Shown: positions 41,740 through 50,351, counted from the stretch's first letter. The stretch: 64,000 nt of DNA from Candidatus Marispirochaeta associata (GCA_001749745.1 JWTM01000290.1:62001-126000); one strand, 5' to 3'. Notes: generated from the letters alone by a model not told the origin. A program made the numbers and translations.

Positions 41740-43917
41740 ATGAAGAAGCGATTGATCACCTCCGCCCTACCGTACGTAAATAACATTCCCCACCTGGGTA
41801 ACCTGATTCAGGTGCTTTCGGCGGACGTCTTCGCCCGCTTCTGCCGCCTCCGGGGTTACGAAACCCTCTATGTCTGCGGTACCGACGAGTACGGTACCGC
41901 CACCGAAACCCGGGCGCTGGCCGAGGGAATCACCCCCAAAGAGCTGTGCGACCGCTACTTCGTGATTCACGACGATATCTATAAATGGTTCAACATCGAC
42001 TTCGATAAATTCGGGCGTACCTCGACCCCTGAGCAGACCGAGATCGTACAGTCCATATTCAAGGCTTGCGACGAGGCGGGCTATATCAAAGAGGGGAGCA
42101 TCGAGCAGCTCTACTGTACCAGCTGCGACCGTTTCTTAGCCGACCGCTTTGTCCGCGGTACCTGCCCCCACTGCGGCTACGACGACGCCCGGGGGGATCA
42201 GTGCGAGAACTGCGGAAAGCTGTTGGACCCCACCGATCTGATTAAGCCCCGCTGCGGCACTTGCTCCGCCGAGCCGGAGGTGCGTACAACTCATCATCTC
42301 TACCTCAATCTGCCCGAGATCCTGCCCAAGCTGCAGGCCTGGATGAACGAAGCCTCGGTCCGCGGCTTCTGGGCCAGAAATGCGATCCAGATGACCAACT
42401 CCTGGATCCGGGACGGCTTAAAGGAGAGGGCTATTACCCGGGATCTGAAATGGGGAATCCCGGTGCCGAAAGAGGGCTACGAGGACAAGGTCTTCTACGT
42501 CTGGTTCGACGCCCCCATCGGCTATATCTCGATTACCGCCACCCTGACCGATAAGTGGGAGGAGTGGTGGAAGAATCCCGACGAGGTCGAACTCTTCCAG
42601 TTTATAGGCAAGGACAATATCCCCTTTCATACGGTTATCTTTCCCTCGTCGCTCTTGGGCAGCGGACAGAACTGGACTCTCCTGCACCATATGTCCTCCA
42701 CGGAGTACCTCAACTATGAGAGCGGGAAGTTCTCTAAGTCGAAAGGGATCGGGGTGTTCGGCACCGACGCCAAGGAGACCGGTATTCCTGCGGATGTATG
42801 GCGCTTCTACATCTACTACAACCGGCCCGAGAAATCGGATGCCGTATTCACCTGGAGCGATTTTCAGGAGAAGGTCAACGGCGAGCTGATCGGCAACCTG
42901 GGGAATCTGGTCAATCGAACTCTGACCTTCGTTAACCGCTTCTACGAGGGTGAACTCCCCGAAGGGGAGAGCAACACCGCCTTCTGGGATGAGGTTAGGA
43001 AGCGGGAAGCTCAGATTACCGATTCCCTGGAGAAGGCCGACCTGCGCGACGCCTTCCGCCAGATATTCTCCCTCTCTTCCTTAGGTAACAAGGCATTTCA
43101 GGACGGCGAACCCTGGCGTACTCGTAAAGAGTCGCCGGAGGAGGCCGCCCGCCTCTTGCGGGATCTGACCTACCTCATTCGCGACCTGGCGGTACTGATT
43201 GCCCCCTATATTCCGGAGACCTCTCAAAGGATCGCCGCCTGGCTCGGCGGCGCCGGAATGGGTTGGGAGGTGCTCGGTCATCTCGAAGGCATCGAGCGGG
43301 TGGAGAAGCCGGACATCCTCTTTCAGAAGCTTGAAGACGATTTTATCGAGGCCCAGCGGGTCCGCTTCGCCGGCAGTCAGGCCGAGCGAGAGGCGGCAGC
43401 CGATGCCGCGGAAGCAGCCGAACCTAGTCCCGAGGAATTTTTCCGGGAACGGCTCGATCTGCGGGTGGCGAAGATTGATTCGGTGGAGCAGCATCCCGAT
43501 GCGGACAAGCTATATGTGCTGCAGCTCAAGGTCGGAGAAGAGGAGCGGCAGATCGTTTCCGGGCTTGTCGAGAACTATACGATCGAGGAGCTCGAGGGAC
43601 AGCATATCGTACTGGTCTACAACCTGAAGCCCGCCAAGCTCCGGGGCATTAAGAGTAACGGCATGCTCTTAGCCGCCTCCACCGAGGGCGAGAAGGAGCT
43701 CGAGGTTATCTTCCTTCCGGAAGTCGAACCGGGGACGCGGCTCTCCCTCGACGGGGAGGCGCCCGGAGAGACGCCGCCGAAGCGCATCAATATCGATACC
43801 TTCTTTTCGGTTCCCATGCGGGTCGAGGAGCACAGGATGATGATCGGCGATACGGGAATAAACGCCGGCGAAACGCTCATCCGGACGAGCAAGCTCTCCC
43901 GGGGCAGTGTGGGCTAG
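41740..43917 (+). CDS. metG: Methionyl-tRNA synthetase with C-terminal tRNA-binding domain
   Basis: 725 aa. Class I synthetase: HLGN (near 18-21, HIGH motif), two zinc knuckles (CTSC..CPHC near 127-148 and CENC..CGTC near 156-175), FSKSKG (near 332, KMSKS motif). A linker (about 560-600) leads to a Trbp111/EMAP-like OB domain (about 605-725; LDLRVAKIDSVEQHPDADKLY) that forms the dimer and binds tRNA. No ribosome site precedes the ATG. The FemAB-type gene begins one base after its stop and is probably co-transcribed. Confidence 0.97.
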   Translation: MKKRLITSALPYVNNIPHLGNLIQVLSADVFARFCRLRGYETLYVCGTDEYGTATETRALAEGITPKELCDRYFVIHDDIYKWFNIDFDKFGRTSTPEQTEIVQSIFKACDEAGYIKEGSIEQLYCTSCDRFLADRFVRGTCPHCGYDDARGDQCENCGKLLDPTDLIKPRCGTCSAEPEVRTTHHLYLNLPEILPKLQAWMNEASVRGFWARNAIQMTNSWIRDGLKERAITRDLKWGIPVPKEGYEDKVFYVWFDAPIGYISITATLTDKWEEWWKNPDEVELFQFIGKDNIPFHTVIFPSSLLGSGQNWTLLHHMSSTEYLNYESGKFSKSKGIGVFGTDAKETGIPADVWRFYIYYNRPEKSDAVFTWSDFQEKVNGELIGNLGNLVNRTLTFVNRFYEGELPEGESNTAFWDEVRKREAQITDSLEKADLRDAFRQIFSLSSLGNKAFQDGEPWRTRKESPEEAARLLRDLTYLIRDLAVLIAPYIPETSQRIAAWLGGAGMGWEVLGHLEGIERVEKPDILFQKLEDDFIEAQRVRFAGSQAEREAAADAAEAAEPSPEEFFRERLDLRVAKIDSVEQHPDADKLYVLQLKVGEEERQIVSGLVENYTIEELEGQHIVLVYNLKPAKLRGIKSNGMLLAASTEGEKELEVIFLPEVEPGTRLSLDGEAPGETPPKRINIDTFFSVPMRVEEHRMMIGDTGINAGETLIRTSKLSRGSVG

Positions 43918-43918
43918 G

Positions 43919-44920
43919 ATGCCCGGGGCAATAATCGATCCGGTATCCTTAGAGGATATAGATGGTCACGATAACCTCCTGCAGACCGGCTACTGGGGAC
44001 GGGTAAAGGCCGATTTCGGCTGGACTCCTCATCCCTTCCGTTTTAACGGTTTTCCACTGCTGGTCCTGACCCGACCGCTGCGTATGGGACAGGCTATCGC
44101 TTATGTGCCCCACGGTCCGCTCCACGAAATGGAGGGGCCTTTCCTGGGACTCTTCGCCCGCAACCTGGCTCGTCAACTGCCGTCGAATATCAGCTTTATT
44201 CGTTTCGATCTCCCCTGGGAACTGGGGGATTCCTCTGAAAGGGCCTCCCTTCTCCCGGCTCCTTTCCGTAAGGCGGGAGTAGATATTCAGCCGCCGGATA
44301 CGGTAGTCGTCTCTCTCAAAGAGGATGAAGAAGAGATACTCGCTTCAATGAAGCGTAAGACCCGCTACAATATTCGCCTGGCGGAAAAGAGGGGAGTCAA
44401 CGTACGCACCGGCGGCTTCGGCGAGTTGGAGACCTGGTACGATATCTACCGAGAGACCGCTGAGCGGGACGGGATTGCGATTCACAGCTTTGAATACTAC
44501 CGCAAGGTCTTTCAGGAAGGCTTGAAGCGGAAGAATCCGTCGGTCAGGCTTCTTCTGGCCGAGGTGGAGGGGGAGATCGTCGCCGGCAACATCGTCGTTC
44601 TTCACGGAAAGAGGGCGACCTACCTCTACGGCGCCTCCCGCTCGGTAAAGCGCAACCTGATGCCCACCTATCTCCTGCAGTGGGAAGGGATGCGTATCGC
44701 CCGAGCCCACGGCTGCGAGAGTTACGATCTCTTCGGCATACCGCCGAAACCGGATGAAAATCACCCCATGTACGGGCTCTACCGCTTCAAGATCGGCTTC
44801 GGCGGCGAGATCGTCAGCCGGGGAGGCTGTTGGGATTACCCGGTTCACCGGACGGCCTACCGCGGTTTTCGCATTGTAGAAGGGATGAGAAACTACTACT
44901 ACAAACGGATTCGCCGTTAA
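43919..44920 (+). CDS. FemAB-family peptidoglycan bridge aminoacyltransferase
   Basis: 333 aa with the twin GNAT fold of FemX/FemAB (KRKTRYNIRLAEKRGVNV near 147; GKRATYLYGASRS near 235; DLFGIPPKPDENHPMYGLYRFK near 275, a family signature). These enzymes add Gly, Ala or Ser from aminoacyl-tRNA to the diamino acid side chain of lipid II. ATG 43919 follows the metG stop by one base; an in-frame GTG 12 nt earlier is inside metG. It converges on murD, overlapping it by 4 nt. Glycine attached to ornithine is known from treponemal peptidoglycan; activity here is inferred. Confidence 0.9.
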   Translation: MPGAIIDPVSLEDIDGHDNLLQTGYWGRVKADFGWTPHPFRFNGFPLLVLTRPLRMGQAIAYVPHGPLHEMEGPFLGLFARNLARQLPSNISFIRFDLPWELGDSSERASLLPAPFRKAGVDIQPPDTVVVSLKEDEEEILASMKRKTRYNIRLAEKRGVNVRTGGFGELETWYDIYRETAERDGIAIHSFEYYRKVFQEGLKRKNPSVRLLLAEVEGEIVAGNIVVLHGKRATYLYGASRSVKRNLMPTYLLQWEGMRIARAHGCESYDLFGIPPKPDENHPMYGLYRFKIGFGGEIVSRGGCWDYPVHRTAYRGFRIVEGMRNYYYKRIRR

Positions 44921-46326
44921 GCCAGGGCCCTCGCTAACTCTCTGAATTGATCACCCCGGTCGAACTCATTCTTGAACATGCCGAAGGATGCGCATCCCGG
45001 CGAAAGGAGCACGATATCCCCCGCTCGCGCCCTCCCGGCAGCCGTTTCCAGTGCCCGGGCCAGGGAATCATAGGTAGCGTCATGGGTGATACCCGCCTCT
45101 TGCGCCGCCTCCTGAAAATAGGGCGTGGCGCTACCCGCTAATAGATAGAGACCGGCCAGTCCTCTGAAGGCCTCCGCGAGGCCCGTAAAATCGAGTTCCT
45201 TATTGGTGCCCCCGGCGATAAGGTGTACCGGACGGTCGAAACTTGCCACCGAGGCCGCACTGGCTTGAGGAATCGTCGCCGCGCTGTCGTTGTAGTAGGA
45301 GACCCCCCGGTGTTCGGCCACCTTCTCGAGCCGGTGAGGTATCCCTGTAAAGGCCGCCAGTTCATTTGCAATGAGCCGGCGTTCGACACCCGCGGCGGCA
45401 AGCATGCAGGCCGCGGCCAGGAGATTCCTTCGATTGTGCTCTCCCGGCAAGGCAAGATCCGCCGGAAGAATCGCTTCCTCCCGACCATCGAGGCGAAGAA
45501 CCCCCTCATTATCCTGCAAATAAGAGCCTTCAAACCCTTTCGGCAGAGCTTTGGATGAAAAGTAGAGCACCCGGGCTCGCGATTCACGGCCGAACTCCTT
45601 CCCGTAGGGGTCGTCATAGTTGAAGACCGAGACCCCATCCTCTTTCTGTCCCTGGAAGATGAGCCGCTTGTCGTCCACGTAATCCTCGAAACGGGCGTAA
45701 CGATTCTGGTGGTCGTGCATAATGTTGGTGATCATCGAGAAGTCGGGCTTCAACACCTCCCGAGGCCGGCAGTCTGCCAACTGCCAGGAGGAGAGCTCCA
45801 GGACAACCGGCGCTTCCGGCTCGTTCAGGCGACCGTCCTCGATCTGATCCAAGAGGAAGCTCAAGGGGCTGACGGTGATGTTGCCCCCCAAATCAGTCGC
45901 CGGATCGGCGGCCTTGAGAACGCGATGCAGCGCGCTGACGGTGGTCGACTTCCCTTTGGTGCCGGTGACCGCCAAGACCCGGCGTTGAGTCAGCCCCAAG
46001 TAGACGGCGATGTCGTTGCTCAGACGCGGTGCGAGGGCCAGAAAGGGCGAACTGGGAGGCACGGCGGGATTCTTGATCACCAGGTCGGCGGATGTAAAAT
46101 CCTCTTCCCGGTGTTCGCCCAGCACCAGCTTAACCGGGAGTTTTCCCAGAGCCTCGATTGAGCTCTGTAATTGATCTTCCTTCCGCAGATCGGTAATCAG
46201 CACCTCAGCACCGAGGCTCGCGAAGAAACGGGCCGTAGCCAGACCTCCGCCGTGGAGGCCGAGGCCCATAACGGTTACCTTGAGGCCGGGTATTTCATCC
46301 AGAGAGAGGGGCGGATTCGGTTTCAA
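44917..46326 (-). CDS. murD: UDP-N-acetylmuramoyl-L-alanine--D-glutamate ligase (MurD)
   Basis: 469 aa. N-terminal Rossmann domain (KVTVMGLGLHGGGLATARF), ATP-binding VTGTKGKST (near 122), ELSSWQL (near 180), NIMHDHQNRY (near 213), and PHRLEKV plus YYNDSAATIP in the last domain, all typical of MurD. It adds D-Glu to UDP-MurNAc-L-Ala. TTG start with GAAGGAG 8 nt upstream; it overlaps the preceding unknown gene by 32 nt. Confidence 0.95.
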   Translation of the reverse strand: MKPNPPLSLDEIPGLKVTVMGLGLHGGGLATARFFASLGAEVLITDLRKEDQLQSSIEALGKLPVKLVLGEHREEDFTSADLVIKNPAVPPSSPFLALAPRLSNDIAVYLGLTQRRVLAVTGTKGKSTTVSALHRVLKAADPATDLGGNITVSPLSFLLDQIEDGRLNEPEAPVVLELSSWQLADCRPREVLKPDFSMITNIMHDHQNRYARFEDYVDDKRLIFQGQKEDGVSVFNYDDPYGKEFGRESRARVLYFSSKALPKGFEGSYLQDNEGVLRLDGREEAILPADLALPGEHNRRNLLAAACMLAAAGVERRLIANELAAFTGIPHRLEKVAEHRGVSYYNDSAATIPQASAASVASFDRPVHLIAGGTNKELDFTGLAEAFRGLAGLYLLAGSATPYFQEAAQEAGITHDATYDSLARALETAAGRARAGDIVLLSPGCASFGMFKNEFDRGDQFRELARALA

Positions 46327-47272
46327 GGACGAACTCCTTCATATCCTGATCGTTGAGGTAGCGGTTGAAGCGGATTCCCTGCCAGACCTGGTTCCAGCGG
46401 GGTGAAACCCGCTTCTTCAGGGCGGTAAAGACCCCGGCTTCGGCATTGAAGGGTTCGCGCTTCAGTTGTTGTTGAATTGAGTCCATCTCCGGTTCCAGGA
46501 AATCAAGGGCCCGGCGGAGCCTGGGGACGCCTTGTCGCCTTCCCTGGGGACCTGTCTCCAACAGGGAGTGGCAGACCGAGCGATATTTGCAGGTAAATGG
46601 GTAGTAAGGATAGAGGCTCTGCTTTTCGGGGATGAAGAGCTTGGAGAAGAACTTGGTAAGCTCGTGGTCGATCCAGATCCCCTGGACGAAATAGCCCCGA
46701 CCAGTCTCGCCGATCCAGGTTTGGGATACAATCTGTTTGAGGGCGAAGCCGGTTATACGCTTCTCCTCCTGTAAAACCTGATCTAACGGTATAAGATCAC
46801 AATCGAGATAGAGATTCCGGCTGCGGTAGCGGGGGGTTACATCGTTGTTTCCGCGGTCGAGTAACTCGGAATCGTGAGTCCGGAAACTCAGATCGAGCCG
46901 TCCCAGATAGAGGAAGGTGATATTGTTAATCTTGAATATCTGGAAGAAGCAGGGGCGCAACACCTCCCCGGGATCGAAGAAGTAGGTAGTCTCGCTGAAG
47001 AAGCCGGGAATCAGCGGAATCAGGTTCTCCACTACGCTGCGGATCGCCGAGAGGTAGGCTGTTTCGGGCTTTACCTTGCTGATATCATGATGGATAGGGA
47101 TGTGGGGAACTTCGATCTCCTCCGGGAGGCGGAGGAAAAACTCCTCGTTCTGGTTGAAGTGCTGAGGAAGATCAATTCTGTCGCTTCCCTGGCTTCGAAT
47201 CAATTCATTGATCCGTTTATCCGTATACCTCACCGGTATAATATTGGCGATATTATCCACTACGCTCATCAT
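46295..47272 (-). CDS. Unknown protein upstream of murD
   Basis: 325 aa from ATG 47272 (a second ATG follows immediately; AGGCGG lies just upstream). Soluble, no signal peptide, no recognised domain. Features visible: strongly basic and aromatic C-terminal third, a CKYRSVCHS pair of cysteines (near 243-249) next to YPYYPFT, and a run predicted to be mixed alpha/beta (FFDPGEVLRPCFFQIFKINNIT, FLYLGRLDLSFRTH). PilZ-like folds have similar strand runs, but no R-x-x-x-R motif in the right place was found. It overlaps murD by 32 nt, so the two are coupled; its role may concern the cell wall or shape. Confidence 0.65.
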   Translation of the reverse strand: MMSVVDNIANIIPVRYTDKRINELIRSQGSDRIDLPQHFNQNEEFFLRLPEEIEVPHIPIHHDISKVKPETAYLSAIRSVVENLIPLIPGFFSETTYFFDPGEVLRPCFFQIFKINNITFLYLGRLDLSFRTHDSELLDRGNNDVTPRYRSRNLYLDCDLIPLDQVLQEEKRITGFALKQIVSQTWIGETGRGYFVQGIWIDHELTKFFSKLFIPEKQSLYPYYPFTCKYRSVCHSLLETGPQGRRQGVPRLRRALDFLEPEMDSIQQQLKREPFNAEAGVFTALKKRVSPRWNQVWQGIRFNRYLNDQDMKEFVLETESAPLSG

Positions 47273-47320
47273 ACCGCCTGGAAGGGCTAAATTCAACTGG
47301 ATTATTCTCTTCTGTAAGCC

Positions 47321-47350
47321 TTGACTGGCAGGGCTTTTACGAGGCATACT
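47321..47350 (+). promoter_or_regulatory. Candidate promoter for the bS22-flgH-dxs run
   Basis: TTGACT (47321-47326), 18-bp spacer, CATACT (47345-47350). It would give a leader of about 100 nt before the 29-codon gene. It is divergent from the unknown gene ending at 47272. Confidence 0.45.
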
Positions 47351-47454
47351 ACTGAACACCTTGTCTATCCATTAGGCTTGCGTTACACAATACGGTCCGC
47401 AATGAGTGGATCGGTTAATAACTATACCTTGATAAAGGGAAGGAGCTGGTTGCC

Positions 47455-47544
47455 GTGCCTTGCGGACGAAAAAGAAAGCGACACAAGATTGCGACTCATA
47501 AGCGCAAAAAAAAGCTTCGAAAGAACAGACACAAGAAGAAATAG
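47455..47544 (+). CDS. Small basic ribosomal protein, bS22/mS38 (AURKAIP1/COX24) type
   Basis: 29 aa: starts GTG CCT TGC and is nearly all Lys, Arg and His (MPCGRKRKRHKIATHKRK and then KKLRKNRHKKK). The core KRHKIATHKRKK-LRKNRHKKK matches the AURKAIP1/COX24 domain family, whose short bacterial members are bound in the small ribosomal subunit (called bS22 in some bacteria). AGGAG at 47441-47445 is 9 nt before the GTG. It is too short for most gene finders. It lies at the head of an flgH-like/dxs run with a strong hairpin behind it. Confidence 0.88.
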   Translation: MPCGRKRKRHKIATHKRKKKLRKNRHKKK

Positions 47545-47553
47545 CAGAGATAA

Positions 47554-47587
47554 GGGATTGGCTGCGCGATTTTTTGGCGCCAATCCC
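47554..47587 (+). repeat. Hairpin between the 29-aa gene and flgH
   Basis: Perfect 9-bp arms GGGATTGGC (47554-47562) and GCCAATCCC (47579-47587) with a 16-nt loop that contains six T. No T tract follows, so it is not a classical terminator. It lies 10 nt after the small gene and 19 nt before the flgH start; attenuation or mRNA processing is possible. Confidence 0.6.
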
Positions 47588-47606
47588 GGCCTCTGTCTGT
47601 AAACCG

Positions 47607-48395
47607 ATGATGAAACGTTGTCTTGCCATCGTATTCATTCCTCTTCTACTATTCCATGCGATTTACAGCGACTCTTTGATCCCAGACGGCTTCAGCGGCT
47701 ATCTTGGCGCAGAGGGAGCTCTATCTGCGGGAACGATCGTACGCATACTGATCGATACCGAAACCCGGATGCAGTACAATGCGGCCATGCAGCAGAGCGG
47801 CATGGTCTCGCTACAGTTTACCGGCGGAGAGGGCGACGGTCTGCTCAACTTTCTACCCGGCGGAACCAACAGCAGTACTGCCCAGGCCTCTAGTGAGGAG
47901 GAGAGTCTCCTCTCGACCCAGCTTGCAGCCCGGGTTGTAGAGATCGACGACAACGGCAACGTCTACCTCGAGGGGAGCCGTGAGATCGGTATTGAACGGA
48001 GCAGACAGCGCGTCGTGGTTTCCGGTTGGGCAAATCCGGCGGATGTGACCGAAGAGGGGATGATAAGCTTCGATTCCCTGGCCGACTCTGTCCTGACTTT
48101 TCAAACCCTGTTGAGCGGTGCTGCTCCGGTTATCGGTCCGGATGACCTGGAGGAGGTTCGCACCCCCGTACCCGCGGCGGAACCGGAGCCGGAACCCATC
48201 GAAGGGGAAGTACCGGCCACCGTAACTGGAGCAGAACTCGAGGTCGACGAACCCGCCGATCAGGAGGGGGTCGAGTTTCCCGAGCCGGAAACGGTCTTCC
48301 AGGGCTACACCCTGCGCCAGGAGAGCCGACGGAATCTTCTGCTCCAATACATAAATCAGATGCTCGACCTTCTTTTTGAGCCGGCCGCCCAGTAA
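47607..48395 (+). CDS. flgH: FlgH-like flagellar L-ring protein
   Basis: 262 aa from ATG 47607 (or the next ATG, 47610). Signal peptide (about 1-21), no clear lipobox. The FlgH core is visible: AGTIVRILIDTETRMQY near 38, LAARVVEIDDNGNVYLEGSR near 105, RVVVSGWANPADV near 135, MISFDSLADSVLTF near 150. About residues 175-240 form an acidic, Pro-rich insert not usual for the family, and the C-terminus is an amphipathic helix. Periplasmic flagella need no outer-membrane ring, so its role here is uncertain. No other flagellar gene is adjacent; it precedes dxs by 24 nt. No ribosome site is visible. Confidence 0.78.
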   Translation: MMKRCLAIVFIPLLLFHAIYSDSLIPDGFSGYLGAEGALSAGTIVRILIDTETRMQYNAAMQQSGMVSLQFTGGEGDGLLNFLPGGTNSSTAQASSEEESLLSTQLAARVVEIDDNGNVYLEGSREIGIERSRQRVVVSGWANPADVTEEGMISFDSLADSVLTFQTLLSGAAPVIGPDDLEEVRTPVPAAEPEPEPIEGEVPATVTGAELEVDEPADQEGVEFPEPETVFQGYTLRQESRRNLLLQYINQMLDLLFEPAAQ

Positions 48396-48419
48396 ACAAG
48401 TTGCGGAGTGTAGTGCAGT

Positions 48420-50351
48420 ATGTCTAAAGAGTCGCTCCTGGATCAAATTAATCACCCTGCAGATCTTCGCAGGCTCTCCAAGTGTGAGTTAGTTGAACTG
48501 GCGGAGGAGATCCGCGAGCGTATTATAGCCGTGGTCAGCCGCAACGGCGGTCATTTGGCCAGTAACCTGGGTGTGGTGGAGCTCAGTATCGCCTTGCACC
48601 TGGTTTTCGATTCTCCGTCCGACAGCCTGGTATGGGATGTGGGACATCAGGCTTATACCCACAAACTCCTTACCGGTCGCAACCGCGACTTCGATTCTCT
48701 CCGGAAGCAGGGAGGCTTGAGCGGTTTCCCCAAGGGGAGCGAAAGTCCCCACGATGCGGTCGAGACAGGTCATTCATCTACCTCTATCTCTGCCTCCTTG
48801 GGACTCTTGAGCGGCCGGGAACTCCTGGAGACCGATGGGGCGGTTATCGCCATTATCGGCGACGGAGCGATGACCGGCGGCATGGCTTTCGAAGGATTGA
48901 ATCATGCGGGACACCTGAAAAAGCAACTGATTGTTATCCTGAACGACAACACCATGTCGATCTCTAAGAATGTAGGCGCCTTAGCGAGCAGTCAGAAGTG
49001 GATTCTTTCCAATTATCTGAGTCGCATCAGCGCCACCCGTCGCTATCAGCGGATCAGGGAGAAGATTGATCAGGGGCTGCAGGGCTTCCCGATAATCGGT
49101 ATGCGCCTCTTCGATCTGGTAATGCGCATTAAAAAGGGTTTCAAGGCGGCCCTGTTCAAGGAGAGCATCTTCTCCGACCTCGGATTTGAATATGTCGGAC
49201 CGATCGACGGTCACAGCATTTCCCGGATGAGCGAGGTGTTGGAAGAAGTAAAGCAGATGGGGAAACCGACGGTTGTCCATGTGGTAACCCATAAAGGCAA
49301 GGGGTATGAGTTTGCCGAGGGGAATCCGACCCTCTTTCACGGGATATCACCTTTCTCGATCGAGGACGGCAAGCTCGTCAAAGGATCGGACTATGGCTTT
49401 ACCTCCGCCTTTAGCGACTCGCTCTTGGATGCGGCCCTGAATGATAAGCGGATAACCGCAATCACCGCGGCCATGGAGAAGGGTACCGGATTGGCCCCCT
49501 TCAAGGCGGCATACCCCGACCGATTCTACGATGTGGGAATCGCTGAACAGCACGCCCTCGGATTCGCCGCCGGACTTGCCCGCGCCGGATGCCGTCCGGT
49601 TGTCGCGGTCTACTCCACCTTCATGCAACGCGCGGTGGACCAGGTAATCCATGATATAGCCTTGGCGAAGCTTCCGGTGGTGATGGCCCTCGATCGATCC
49701 GGCTTAGTAGGTGATGACGGCGAGACCCATCAGGGTATTTTCGATATCCCCCTCTTTAGAAGCATCCCGAATATGACAATCCTCAGTCCGGCGAGCCGGG
49801 AAGAGATGGCCGCCGCTTTACGCTACGCCCTGAATGACGAAACCCCGCATATGATTCGGTATCCCAAGGCTGCCGCCCGAGTGCATCCTGAGTTATCCTC
49901 CGATTGGGTTGCCGGACGGGGAGTCCTCGTCGGCCCGGGAAATGCTCGCTATCTGATTGCCGTTACCGGAGGTCTCTATGACGAAGCCCTCAAGGCTCAA
50001 GCCCTGCTCGCCGCGGAAGGAGCGACTGTCGACCTTTACAATCTACGCTTCATCAAACCCCTGGACGAGAACTATACGGCGGAACTCTTTGCCAACTACC
50101 AGGCGGTTTTTGCAGTGGAGGACTCGAGCGAGTTGGGCGGAATGGGAGAGGCCTTATCAAGCCTTGTTCTAAAATACGGACTCAGTACCCGCTTCGCATT
50201 TCGCGGGGTTACCGACAGCTTCTATCCCCAGGCCAGCCGCAGCGAGCTGTTGAGTCAGTTCCAGCTGGACGGGGAGGGAATAGCCGCCGGGATGCATGAT
50301 CTTATCAATGCCAGCCGCTTTATGCAGAAGAGTCTGCAAAAAGAGGCCTAG
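48420..50351 (+). CDS. dxs: 1-deoxy-D-xylulose-5-phosphate synthase
   Basis: 643 aa. First enzyme of the MEP isoprenoid pathway; condenses pyruvate and glyceraldehyde-3-phosphate with TPP. Motifs: SRNGGHLASNLGVVELSIAL, VWDVGHQAYTHKLLTGR, the TPP/Mg site GDGAMTGGMAFEGLNHAG (near 142), DVGIAEQHALGFAAGLA (near 367) and DRSGLVGDDGETHQGIFD (near 423). Full length. Ribosome site TGCGGAG is about 12 nt upstream. It follows the flgH-like gene on the same strand. Confidence 0.97.
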   Translation: MSKESLLDQINHPADLRRLSKCELVELAEEIRERIIAVVSRNGGHLASNLGVVELSIALHLVFDSPSDSLVWDVGHQAYTHKLLTGRNRDFDSLRKQGGLSGFPKGSESPHDAVETGHSSTSISASLGLLSGRELLETDGAVIAIIGDGAMTGGMAFEGLNHAGHLKKQLIVILNDNTMSISKNVGALASSQKWILSNYLSRISATRRYQRIREKIDQGLQGFPIIGMRLFDLVMRIKKGFKAALFKESIFSDLGFEYVGPIDGHSISRMSEVLEEVKQMGKPTVVHVVTHKGKGYEFAEGNPTLFHGISPFSIEDGKLVKGSDYGFTSAFSDSLLDAALNDKRITAITAAMEKGTGLAPFKAAYPDRFYDVGIAEQHALGFAAGLARAGCRPVVAVYSTFMQRAVDQVIHDIALAKLPVVMALDRSGLVGDDGETHQGIFDIPLFRSIPNMTILSPASREEMAAALRYALNDETPHMIRYPKAAARVHPELSSDWVAGRGVLVGPGNARYLIAVTGGLYDEALKAQALLAAEGATVDLYNLRFIKPLDENYTAELFANYQAVFAVEDSSELGGMGEALSSLVLKYGLSTRFAFRGVTDSFYPQASRSELLSQFQLDGEGIAAGMHDLINASRFMQKSLQKEA

